Assembly: GCA_013334325.1 (NCBI GenBank)
Contig: JAAXXT010000010.1
Span: 1 to 64,000 of the forward strand
DNA: 64,000 nucleotides
Direction: 5' to 3'
Origin: Erysipelotrichaceae bacterium
GTDB lineage: Bacteria; Bacillota_I; Bacilli_A; Erysipelotrichales; Erysipelotrichaceae
In this document: in pieces, positions 1 through 7,871 of the stretch
How positions within the stretch are numbered: the first letter of the stretch is position 1
Layout of the letters: each line of letters starts with the position of its first letter
Program-made: the position numbers and the translations under genes
The notes under the pieces: generated by a model
Database searches by the model: none
Seen by the model: only the letters and a program-made list of their open reading frames with translations
What the model was told of the DNA's origin: nothing

Positions 1-216
1 AATAAAATGAACTCGTTGATGAAGAATTGTGTTCAAAAAGCTCATATCGATTTAGAAACCATGATCAATGCCTCTTCTGCGAATCCTGCGAAATTATTAG
101 GATTTGATTCAAAAGGACATTTGGAACCTGGCTATGATGCGGATATGGTGATTTGTGATGATGATTTCAATGTGAAAGAGACCTATATTTTAGGACGGAG
201 GGTTTATGAATCTTGA
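1..216 (+). CDS. nagA: N-acetylglucosamine-6-phosphate deacetylase, C-terminal fragment (5' end outside window)
   Basis: C-terminal amidohydrolase pattern 'SANPAKLLGFDSKGHLEPGYDADMVICDDDFNVKETYILGRRVY'; reading frame open to the window edge. Confidence 0.75.
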   Translation, partial: NKMNSLMKNCVQKAHIDLETMINASSANPAKLLGFDSKGHLEPGYDADMVICDDDFNVKETYILGRRVYES

Positions 217-1132
217 TGAGTTTGTCTTAAAGTATGCGGTACTTCTTTCTAAAAGAACTTCGATTAAACAAAAGAAACTGGTACTGACTGCCATCCATCA
301 AGACTTCAGTGCTTTTGGATATGAAGTAAAAGGCATCACTGAGAAAAGAAAAGGCCGAGTTTCTTTGAATATCCAAATTGGAGATCTTCATCAAGCCAAG
401 ACACTGATCGTAGCCCCTTATGATATGCCTCCTAGACGATTCTTTTCGAAAGGCTATCATCCTTTTAGAGAAGAAGACAGTTACTTACTAAAAATATTCT
501 CTGAAAATATCCTAGCTTTGGGTAGCATCTTGCTTGCCTTTGGGGCATTCCTTATTACTTCAAACATCAATGCGATCCTTTCTTATGTGGTATTAGGGCT
601 CTTTACAGCGTTTATTTTAACGCTTACTTTAGTTTTTCCTACTGGCTTATCTTGTAACTATACAGCCAATAAAAACAATTCATCGCTTGCGGTCATGTTG
701 AATATGGCTGAGAGATTAAAAGGAAGAAAAGATATTGCCTTTGTTTTGCTTGATCATGTATCTCTTAATCATCATGGTGAACTGATGTTGAGTACCTTAT
801 TAACGAAGAGTAATTTGAATCCTATGATCATCTATCTAGATTGTGTAGGGTATGGAAATGTTGCTGTCTTATCAGGCTCTGCAGAGAATCAAGTCTTGGC
901 TAAAAAGCTAAGTGCTTTAGCGAAAGAACCTGTACGATTTGAAACCAAGACCTATACTCAAAATGAAATCTTACTTAGTACGCTTAATCGTTTCCCTAAA
1001 GCACTCTATGTCTCAGTAGGTATTTTAAAGGGTAAACATTGGTCTGTACCTAAAGTAAGGACCCCAAAAGACAATGAAATCAGCGATGAGGTCATTCAAT
1101 CTATAACCCATGTTTTAGTAGAAGGACTTTAA
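206..1132 (+). CDS. Membrane protein with M28-peptidase-like (possibly degenerate) domain
   Basis: 308 aa ORF overlapping the nagA stop; two hydrophobic segments; 'KDIAFVLLDHVSLNHHGE' resembles an M28-like core with altered metal ligands. Confidence 0.5.
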   Translation: MNLDEFVLKYAVLLSKRTSIKQKKLVLTAIHQDFSAFGYEVKGITEKRKGRVSLNIQIGDLHQAKTLIVAPYDMPPRRFFSKGYHPFREEDSYLLKIFSENILALGSILLAFGAFLITSNINAILSYVVLGLFTAFILTLTLVFPTGLSCNYTANKNNSSLAVMLNMAERLKGRKDIAFVLLDHVSLNHHGELMLSTLLTKSNLNPMIIYLDCVGYGNVAVLSGSAENQVLAKKLSALAKEPVRFETKTYTQNEILLSTLNRFPKALYVSVGILKGKHWSVPKVRTPKDNEISDEVIQSITHVLVEGL

Positions 1133-1165
1133 AATAAATATTTTAGTCAAAAGCAAAGTTCTATA

Positions 1166-1194
1166 TTGCATAATTTAATCATTTTGTTTATAAT
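1166..1194 (+). promoter_or_regulatory. Sigma-70-type promoter for rpiR/PTS operon
   Basis: TTGCAT (1166-1171), 17 nt spacer, TATAAT (1189-1194). Confidence 0.7.
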
Positions 1195-1220
1195 GGGATT
1201 ATTGATGCGGGGACCGAACC

Positions 1221-1973
1221 ATGATTAAGGCATTACTAAAATCTAAAATGTCCCAGTTCTCAAAACAAGAGAAGAACATTGCTTCCTATTTACTTGAACT
1301 GGATGTAGACCCGCGGATTCTAACATCTAATGCTTTGGCTGAACAGTTGGGTATCTCACAGTCTACCGTAATCCGCTTTACCCAAAAATTAGGATACGAA
1401 AGTTTTAGAACGTTCTTAGTGGACTTAAATAAAGTCTATGCTGATGATCTAAGAACCAGAGAAAGAGATCTTGTTACCTCTGATTCGATGAAGATCCTCA
1501 TCTCACGCTATGAAGATGCGATTCATGAAACCAATGTCTTGAATAAACCTGAAAGCATCAAACAAGCTGTAGACTTGATTCTCAATGCAGATCGTATCGT
1601 AGTGTATGGCGCAGCGAATTCTAGTATCTTCGCAGAGTATCTTAATAATCAACTCAATAAAACAGGACTCTTCGTCCAATTCTCTAAAGGAATACATGCT
1701 TGTCTTGTCTCAGTAGCTCAGCTTAGTTCTAAAGGGGTCGTCGTCTTGATTTCCCAGTCTGGTGAAACAGAAGATACACTGGAAGCAGCGACACAAGCGC
1801 GTAGTAAAGGAATTCCTATCATTGCCTTAACAGGTCATCATAAGAATACCTTACATGAATACTCAGACATCGTCTTGTACAGTAGTGATTACGCAAAGAA
1901 TCTCATGAACATTAGGATCTCACAATTATTCTTAGTCGATATCCTGATTCAAGAAATCACAGAAAGAAAGTAG
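1221..1973 (+). CDS. MurR/RpiR family transcriptional regulator (HTH + SIS)
   Basis: N-terminal HTH 'TSNALAEQLGISQSTVIRFTQKLGYESF' and SIS domain 'VVVLISQSGETEDTLEAATQARSKGIPIIALTG'. Confidence 0.9.
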   Translation: MIKALLKSKMSQFSKQEKNIASYLLELDVDPRILTSNALAEQLGISQSTVIRFTQKLGYESFRTFLVDLNKVYADDLRTRERDLVTSDSMKILISRYEDAIHETNVLNKPESIKQAVDLILNADRIVVYGAANSSIFAEYLNNQLNKTGLFVQFSKGIHACLVSVAQLSSKGVVVLISQSGETEDTLEAATQARSKGIPIIALTGHHKNTLHEYSDIVLYSSDYAKNLMNIRISQLFLVDILIQEITERK

Positions 1974-1982
1974 GGTAAGCTC

Positions 1983-2465
1983 ATGCAAGAAGTCGTAAAT
2001 GTACGTATCGATGAAAGATTAATCCACGGACAAGTCGCAGCAATGTGGACCAATGTCTTAAGAGCAAGCCGTATCATGGTTATCGATGATATCGCTTCTA
2101 CCGATGAGATCCAAAAGATGGCGCTTAAAATGGCCTGTCCTGGTGGAATCAAATTGTCTATCTTGAATTGTGAAAAGGCAGCTTTGAATTTCAGCGAAAA
2201 CAAATATGAAGGCGATCGTATCTTCATCGTCGTCAAAGGACCAGAAACCGTTTTAAAACTCTGGAAATTAGGTTTACCTTTAAAAGAAGTCAACGTTGGA
2301 AACATGTCCTCAAGCGTAGGAACCAAACAGGTCAAACGCTCGGTCAATGTAACTGACTTAGATGTAGAGAATTTTGAAGAATTGGCCAAATTGGGTGTAA
2401 ACTTTACAGCCCAGATGGTTCCTAACGAAGATAAAGTAGATTTCATGAAATTGATTCGTAAATAA
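1983..2465 (+). CDS. PTS mannose/fructose/sorbose family EIIB
   Basis: 'VNVRIDERLIHGQVAAMWTNVLRASRIMVIDD' EIIB-Man signature with active-site His. Confidence 0.92.
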   Translation: MQEVVNVRIDERLIHGQVAAMWTNVLRASRIMVIDDIASTDEIQKMALKMACPGGIKLSILNCEKAALNFSENKYEGDRIFIVVKGPETVLKLWKLGLPLKEVNVGNMSSSVGTKQVKRSVNVTDLDVENFEELAKLGVNFTAQMVPNEDKVDFMKLIRK

Positions 2466-2537
2466 CAGCGACATTTACGAACAAATTTCTAGATCTACTT
2501 ATCGATAAACAACCATAGAAAGGGGAGTTTAAATCTT

Positions 2538-3296
2538 ATGACACTAGAATTATGGCAAGTTGTCGTGCTCACAGTCTGGGCAGGTCTCGCTATGTTGGAT
2601 GCTTTATCATTCAACATCGGGATGAACGGCATCATCCAAACCGGTATCTTTACTGGCTTAATCGTAGGGAATCCTGAACTAGGTCTCGTCGTCGGTGGCA
2701 CATTGCAATCATATGCTTTGGGTATCGGTACGTACGGGGGCGCTTCTATTCCGAACTACACAACCGCTGCGATGTTCGTTACAGCGATTGCTGGGGGCCT
2801 TGACAATGTTGAGTCCTTCATCACAATGTATGGTATTCCTATTGCAACATTAACCATTATGTTTGACGTTGCTGCTCGTTTCGCTAACACTGCATTCCAA
2901 CATGCTGCTGACAGATTCGTCATCACAGGGGATGTTAAGAAAATCGAATTGATGAACTGGTTAGGTACCATTCCTTGGTCATTATCCAGAGCATTACCTG
3001 TTTTCTTCGCCTTAGCATTCGGTCCAGAATTGGTTACCCAGATCAACAAAGCCGTACCGGCTCAGTTGCTCGCAGGCTTCAGAGTCGCTGGAAAAATCTT
3101 GCCTGCAGTAGGGTTCACAATCTTGTTACGTTATTTGCCAACTGTTAAGAATGCTGCCTATTTAATCTTGGGTTTCGTCCTTGTTAGTTACATGGCCGTT
3201 CCAGTATTAGGCGTTTCTCTTATTGGTGGAGCTGCAGCTATTTTGATCTTCAAAAAATTGACTGAATCTGCTCAAGGAGGCGACATCGATGAGTAA
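2538..3296 (+). CDS. PTS mannose family EIIC
   Basis: Hydrophobic; 'IQTGIFTGLIVGNPELGLVVGGTLQSYALGIGTYGGASIPNYTTAAMF' typical of EIIC-Man. Confidence 0.92.
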   Translation: MTLELWQVVVLTVWAGLAMLDALSFNIGMNGIIQTGIFTGLIVGNPELGLVVGGTLQSYALGIGTYGGASIPNYTTAAMFVTAIAGGLDNVESFITMYGIPIATLTIMFDVAARFANTAFQHAADRFVITGDVKKIELMNWLGTIPWSLSRALPVFFALAFGPELVTQINKAVPAQLLAGFRVAGKILPAVGFTILLRYLPTVKNAAYLILGFVLVSYMAVPVLGVSLIGGAAAILIFKKLTESAQGGDIDE

Positions 3297-4089
3297 GTTT
3301 ACTAAAAAGGAACTGCGTGCTCTCAACTTCCGTTGGATCTGGCAGTCACAAATTGGTTGGAATTATGAAAGAATGCAAGGATTGGGCTACTTGTCCACCA
3401 TGCTTCCTGTCATTGAAAAATTGTATGGAAAAGATGCCAAAGCTAAAGATTACGCATTAAGAGTTCATTCACAATTCTTTAATACACAACCTGCTATGGG
3501 CGATATCATCGTCGGTATGGACATTGCTATTGAAGAAGCTGGCGGAGCCAATGCTATCGATACAGTTGCTGCGATCAAATCTTCATTGATGGGTCCATTC
3601 GCTGGTATCGGTGACACAATCTTCGGAGTTATCGGTGGAACCGTATTCGGATCTATCGCCGTTGATTTGGCTGTCAATAGTCGTTCTTATGTTGGTATCG
3701 CAATTTGGACCATTTGGAACCTTTCCGTATTGTTCCTCTTACGTCCATTGATGTTCGATCTAGGCTACAAACAGGGCGTTACCTTGGTTACAACCATGGC
3801 TCACAAACTGAGAGCTTTGACCGAAGCAGCTGCTGCCCTAGGGGTAATGGTTGTCGGTGCTATGATTTCAACAATGGTCGGTGTTAAGTTCGGTGCTATC
3901 ACAGCATTCGGAAACACATTTGATCTTCAAGTATTAGCTAACAAGATCTTGCCGAACTTCGGTGCTGTCCTGTTGGTTGGACTCTGCTATTGGTTGTTAG
4001 GCCGCAAAGGCATGAATTCCAATAAGCTTCTTGGTATCGTTATTGCAATCGCCCTCGTCTTGGGTTGGTTCAAACTCTTAATCATCTAA
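3289..4089 (+). CDS. PTS mannose family EIID
   Basis: 'RWIWQSQIGWNYERMQGLGYLSTMLPVIEKLY...FNTQPAMGDIIVGMDIAIEE...GPFAGIGDTIFGVIGG' EIID-Man signature. Confidence 0.93.
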   Translation: MSKFTKKELRALNFRWIWQSQIGWNYERMQGLGYLSTMLPVIEKLYGKDAKAKDYALRVHSQFFNTQPAMGDIIVGMDIAIEEAGGANAIDTVAAIKSSLMGPFAGIGDTIFGVIGGTVFGSIAVDLAVNSRSYVGIAIWTIWNLSVLFLLRPLMFDLGYKQGVTLVTTMAHKLRALTEAAAALGVMVVGAMISTMVGVKFGAITAFGNTFDLQVLANKILPNFGAVLLVGLCYWLLGRKGMNSNKLLGIVIAIALVLGWFKLLII

Positions 4090-4100
4090 TTAAAGGATGT

Positions 4101-4140
4101 AATAACTCCTCCTGCGCAAGTGGGAGGAGTTATTTTATTT
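4101..4140 (+). terminator. Intra-operon terminator-like / attenuator hairpin
   Basis: 12-bp inverted repeat AATAACTCCTCC...GGAGGAGTTATT followed by TTATTT, between EIID and SIS genes. Confidence 0.6.
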
Positions 4141-4153
4141 AAAGGAGAAACAC

Positions 4154-4858
4154 ATGAGAAACGATTATTTTAAAGTGATTGAAGCTTTATTAAAAGAAGT
4201 TGAAGAAACACAAGGTGCCAACATCACCAAAGCAGCTCATTTGATCGCAGATTCGATCATGAGCGGAGGTATCTTACAAGCTTTCGGGAGTGGACATTCT
4301 TATGCAGCTGCCATTGAAATTTGTGGAAGAGCCGGCGGTTTGATTCCCGCTAAAGCAATCAAAGAACCCGCCATGGGCAATTATGAAGCCATTGAAGGTG
4401 TGGGAACCTTATTTATTAAGAAAGCTGATTTTAGAAAAGAAGACATCGTAGTCTTGATTTCTAATTCTGGACGTAATCCTTTACCTATTGAAATCGCAAT
4501 GAAAGTTAAATCAGTAGGCGCTAAGCTGATCGTTGTGACTTCCCTTGAAGTCAGTAAGAAACTTAGCTGTCGTCATTCTGGTGGAAAGAACCTTTGGGAA
4601 TTTGCGGATGTCGTATTAGACAATCGTGTAGCCTTTGGGGATGCCAGTGTCGAAGTTGAAGGCTTACCTGTCAAAGTATGTGGAACCTCTTCGATTTCCG
4701 CTGCAGCGATGTTGAATGCTGCTGTATTAGAAGCCATCCAAATCATGGTCAGTAAGAAAGTTATCCCACCTGTATTCATGAGTGCCAATGTCGATGGTGG
4801 TAATGAGTTCAACGAAAAGCTTTCTACAAAATATGCCGATCGATTGAATCGTCTCTAG
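4154..4858 (+). CDS. SIS domain protein (UPF0309-like sugar phosphate isomerase/regulator)
   Basis: 'GILQAFGSGHSYAAAIEICGRAGGLIPAKAI' and 'DIVVLISNSGRNPLPIEIAMKVKSVGAKLIVVTS'. Confidence 0.85.
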   Translation: MRNDYFKVIEALLKEVEETQGANITKAAHLIADSIMSGGILQAFGSGHSYAAAIEICGRAGGLIPAKAIKEPAMGNYEAIEGVGTLFIKKADFRKEDIVVLISNSGRNPLPIEIAMKVKSVGAKLIVVTSLEVSKKLSCRHSGGKNLWEFADVVLDNRVAFGDASVEVEGLPVKVCGTSSISAAAMLNAAVLEAIQIMVSKKVIPPVFMSANVDGGNEFNEKLSTKYADRLNRL

Positions 4859-4866
4859 GATTCACT

Positions 4867-6030
4867 ATGATTAAGCTAGGGACTACTCTTGTTTCAATCA
4901 ATCCTTTAAAACCAGTCAAACAATGCGGCTTTATCCAACAGGTTAATCCTGTTTCTCAAGTCCATGATGACCTATTTCTCAGAATCGTCGTTATAGAAAA
5001 AGATGATTCACGACTTGTGTATTGCGTCTATGACAACATAGGAATCTCTGTTGAACAAAGCCAAGAAATGCGTCAAGCGATTCAAAAACTCTATTCAACT
5101 CCTACTGAAGTCATAACTTCTTGTACACATACCCATTTTGCGGGAGATCCGCATGATGAGACTTACTTCAATCAACTGAAATCAACGACACTATCTTCTT
5201 TAGAAAAGATCTCGATGAAAGTCATCAAGAATCTTCACTATTCATTTCAAACCCTAGCCTTTAATGGGGTAGGAAGCAGTCGAATCTCATCTCATGAAGC
5301 TTCTGTGTTTTTAGACCTCATGAGCTTATATGAAGGTTCAAAACGTTGTGTGACTTTCGTCATACACAACTGTCATCCAACCATCATGAATGGGTTGACA
5401 CCTTTCTTCTCTTCTGAATATCCTGGCTATGCGATGAGCTCTCTTCATAAGGATCATCCTGATGAGTTCTTTGTCTTTATGCAAGGAGCTGATGGGGATA
5501 TCTCAACACGCTTTACACGAAATAATCAAAGTTATGATGAGGTCATTCGTTTAGGTTCAGTATTGAAAGACAAGGTAGAAGAATTGTTTACGAATAAGCT
5601 TGAACTTGTGCCTTTTGATTTCAAGGTCACAAAACATGTTCTACCTCTAAAACATCGTTTATTAGAAGTAGAGTCATTACCTCAAAACCCAAATCCTAGC
5701 GATCGAGAAAAAGAAACCATCGAGATCGGTCGTAAGGTACTTGAGAATATACGTCCTAGATTCAATAGTTTACCAAAGACCTTAGAACTAACTAAAATTA
5801 GCTACGGGGATTATTGTCAAGTCTATGCCCCAAATGAGCTCTTTAGTTATTACCTAAAGGCAACTCCTAAATCAAGAAGTTCACTTATCTGTTACTCTCA
5901 AGGTTACGCACCTTATGTGGCAGGTCTTGAACATATGAATCTATCCTATGAATTGTTTTCTGATACGTATACCGATGATACAAAGTTAAATCTCTATACG
6001 ATGATTTATAACTTAACACAAGGGAGCTAA
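4867..6030 (+). CDS. Neutral/alkaline ceramidase-like (PF04734-like) hydrolase, apparently cytoplasmic
   Basis: 'VITSCTHTHFAGDP', 'CHPTIMNGLTPFFSSEYPGYA', 'FMQGADGDISTRF' resemble neutral ceramidase N-domain motifs; no signal peptide. Confidence 0.65.
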   Translation: MIKLGTTLVSINPLKPVKQCGFIQQVNPVSQVHDDLFLRIVVIEKDDSRLVYCVYDNIGISVEQSQEMRQAIQKLYSTPTEVITSCTHTHFAGDPHDETYFNQLKSTTLSSLEKISMKVIKNLHYSFQTLAFNGVGSSRISSHEASVFLDLMSLYEGSKRCVTFVIHNCHPTIMNGLTPFFSSEYPGYAMSSLHKDHPDEFFVFMQGADGDISTRFTRNNQSYDEVIRLGSVLKDKVEELFTNKLELVPFDFKVTKHVLPLKHRLLEVESLPQNPNPSDREKETIEIGRKVLENIRPRFNSLPKTLELTKISYGDYCQVYAPNELFSYYLKATPKSRSSLICYSQGYAPYVAGLEHMNLSYELFSDTYTDDTKLNLYTMIYNLTQGS

Positions 6031-6031
6031 T

Positions 6032-6439
6032 ATGAGAGGATATCTATTGATCAGTCATGGTGGATTCGCTGAAGCACTGAAAGAATCGTTGAAGATGATC
6101 ACTGGTGAACGAGATGATTTGTTTGCGGTGGGTTTGGCTCACGATGATGGACCAGAAAGCTTTACGAAGAAACTAGAGTCGAAACTAAATGAAATGAAAG
6201 CATTTGAAGAGATCATCGTCTTTACCGATTTACTAGGTGGATCTCCTGGAAATGCGGCAGTGACGAAATTTATCGCCAACGACAAGGTACATGTGGTATC
6301 AGGAATGAACTTTCCTATGTTACTGAGTACTGTACTGAGTGAAGGATGTTCAGTTGAAGACATCACTAACTTTGGAAGAGAAGGCATACAAGATGTTAAA
6401 GCATTTGTTAAAGCGAATATGAGTGATGATGATGACTAA
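6032..6439 (+). CDS. PTS mannose family EIIA
   Basis: 'YLLISHGGFAEALKESLKMITGE' active His and 'VFTDLLGGSPGNAA'. Confidence 0.92.
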   Translation: MRGYLLISHGGFAEALKESLKMITGERDDLFAVGLAHDDGPESFTKKLESKLNEMKAFEEIIVFTDLLGGSPGNAAVTKFIANDKVHVVSGMNFPMLLSTVLSEGCSVEDITNFGREGIQDVKAFVKANMSDDDD

Positions 6440-6460
6440 GAAGGGGCAACCCTTCTTTTA
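6438..6460 (+). terminator. Rho-independent terminator
   Basis: AAGAAGGGGCAACCCTTCTTTT inverted repeat plus T-run. Confidence 0.75.
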
Positions 6461-6497
6461 TATTGAAATTATCTTTATTATTGAGTATGATTAGACA

Positions 6498-7190
6498 ATG
6501 AAAAATCTTAGAGAGACCTTTAAAATCGTATTTCCTTTAACCCTACCTGTATTGGCTGGATACATGATGTTGGGGATGGCTTATGGGATACTTATGAGTG
6601 ATAAAGGTTTTTCAATTGTATGGACCTTTTTGATGAGTGCCGTTGTATTTGCGGGGGCACTTCAATATGCGGCAGTTACTTTATTAGCGTCGACTTTTAA
6701 TCCACTCTTAGCGTTCTTATTGGCTCTACTGGTGAATATCAGACATCTCTTTTATGGGATCTCTATGTTGGATCGTTTTAAAGGTCTAAAAGGAAAAGCG
6801 TTTATGATCTTTGGGATGGCTGATGAGGCTTTCTCAATCAATGTGGCCAATGAAGTACCACAAGATGTCGATCCTTCTACATTCTATTTGATGACCACTG
6901 GCTTATGTTATCTATATTGGCAGTTGTCTTGTTTATCGGGACATCTTCTTTCAGTATTTATCCCAGATTCGATCAAAGGTTTCGACTTTGTACTTACCGC
7001 ACTTTTCTATGTTATGTTTCTTAATCAATGGAAAACTAAAGACAATCGAAGTTATTTACTCTTAGGAGTACTCACGACCTTGATTGCTTTGATGATCTTT
7101 GGGAAATCTCAATTTTTATTAGGATCGATGGTTTTTATCATCCTTGGTTTATTCGCCCTTGAAAGAGTTAAAGGACAAAGCCATGACTGA
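6498..7190 (+). CDS. azlC: AzlC family branched-chain amino acid exporter subunit
   Basis: 'LPVLAGYMMLGMAYGILMSDKGFS...AGALQYAAVTLLAS...LLALLVNIRHLFYGISMLDRFK' AzlC signature. Confidence 0.9.
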   Translation: MKNLRETFKIVFPLTLPVLAGYMMLGMAYGILMSDKGFSIVWTFLMSAVVFAGALQYAAVTLLASTFNPLLAFLLALLVNIRHLFYGISMLDRFKGLKGKAFMIFGMADEAFSINVANEVPQDVDPSTFYLMTTGLCYLYWQLSCLSGHLLSVFIPDSIKGFDFVLTALFYVMFLNQWKTKDNRSYLLLGVLTTLIALMIFGKSQFLLGSMVFIILGLFALERVKGQSHD

Positions 7191-7506
7191 TCTACAACTC
7201 ATCATTACGGTCTTGGCTATGGCAGTCGCAACGATCTTGACTCGTTTTTTACCTTTCTTTTTATTTCCTGATCATAAACCAATTCCTAAGTTCGTTAGTT
7301 TCTTAGCAGATCGATTACCTTTTGCGAGTTTAGGGATGTTGGTGGTCTATGCTCTAAAAGATGTGAAATTATTTGAGACACCTTTTGGACTCTATGAATT
7401 GATAAGTTTATTAATAATCACTCTGTTTCATACATGGAAAAGGAATACTTTGTTAAGTATTGGCCTTGGCTTCACAACATATCTTATTCTTATAAATATA
7501 GGGTAA
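7183..7506 (+). CDS. azlD: AzlD family protein (start corrected from 7144)
   Basis: 'TILTRFLPFFLFPD...PKFVSFLADRLPFASLGMLVVYALKD'; MTDLQ start at 7183. Confidence 0.85.
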   Translation: MTDLQLIITVLAMAVATILTRFLPFFLFPDHKPIPKFVSFLADRLPFASLGMLVVYALKDVKLFETPFGLYELISLLIITLFHTWKRNTLLSIGLGFTTYLILINIG

Positions 7507-7525
7507 ACAAAGTGCCGATTTTTTG

Positions 7526-7553
7526 TTGCACAAAGATTTTAGAGTGCTATAAT
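7526..7553 (+). promoter_or_regulatory. Promoter upstream of tandem riboswitches
   Basis: TTGCAC (7526-7531), 16 nt, extended -10 TGC-TATAAT (7548-7553). Confidence 0.65.
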
Positions 7554-7569
7554 GTTAATACATTCACAA

Positions 7570-7673
7570 TAGTAGTAATATTGGTAAACCATGTGAAAGC
7601 ATGGGACACAAAGTTCGACGTCTAAAGCTATAAAAAGTAACTATGACCGGTCAATTGCAATTGGCCGGTTTTT
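7570..7673 (+). ncRNA. c-di-GMP-I (GEMM-I) riboswitch candidate 1 with intrinsic terminator
   Basis: GGTAAACCATGTGAAAGCATGGGACACAAAGTTCGACGTCTAAAG matches the GEMM-I core (CAAACC-stem-GAAA-stem-GGGACGCAAAG...CUAA); followed by CCGGTCAATTGCAATTGGCCGG-TTTTT terminator at 7646-7673. Confidence 0.82.
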
Positions 7674-7729
7674 ATATTCTGGTAACTTTTCTCTTAAGTA
7701 GTATTGATTCAAAATTGAATTATGTCATC

Positions 7730-7829
7730 GTTAAAGGGTAAACCATACCAAAAGGGTGGGGCGCAAAGTTCGACGTCTAAAGTTATTGAAAGTAACCATG
7801 ACCGGTCAATTGCACAATTGTCGGTTTTT
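7730..7829 (+). ncRNA. c-di-GMP-I (GEMM-I) riboswitch candidate 2 (tandem) with intrinsic terminator
   Basis: GGGTAAACCATACCAAAAGGGTGGGGCGCAAAGTTCGACGTCTAAAG; terminator ACCGGTCAATTGCACAATTGTCGGTTTTT (7801-7829). Confidence 0.82.
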
Positions 7830-7871
7830 ATTATTTGGGAAGAATTTTCACAATATGTGAAAGGGGAAAAT

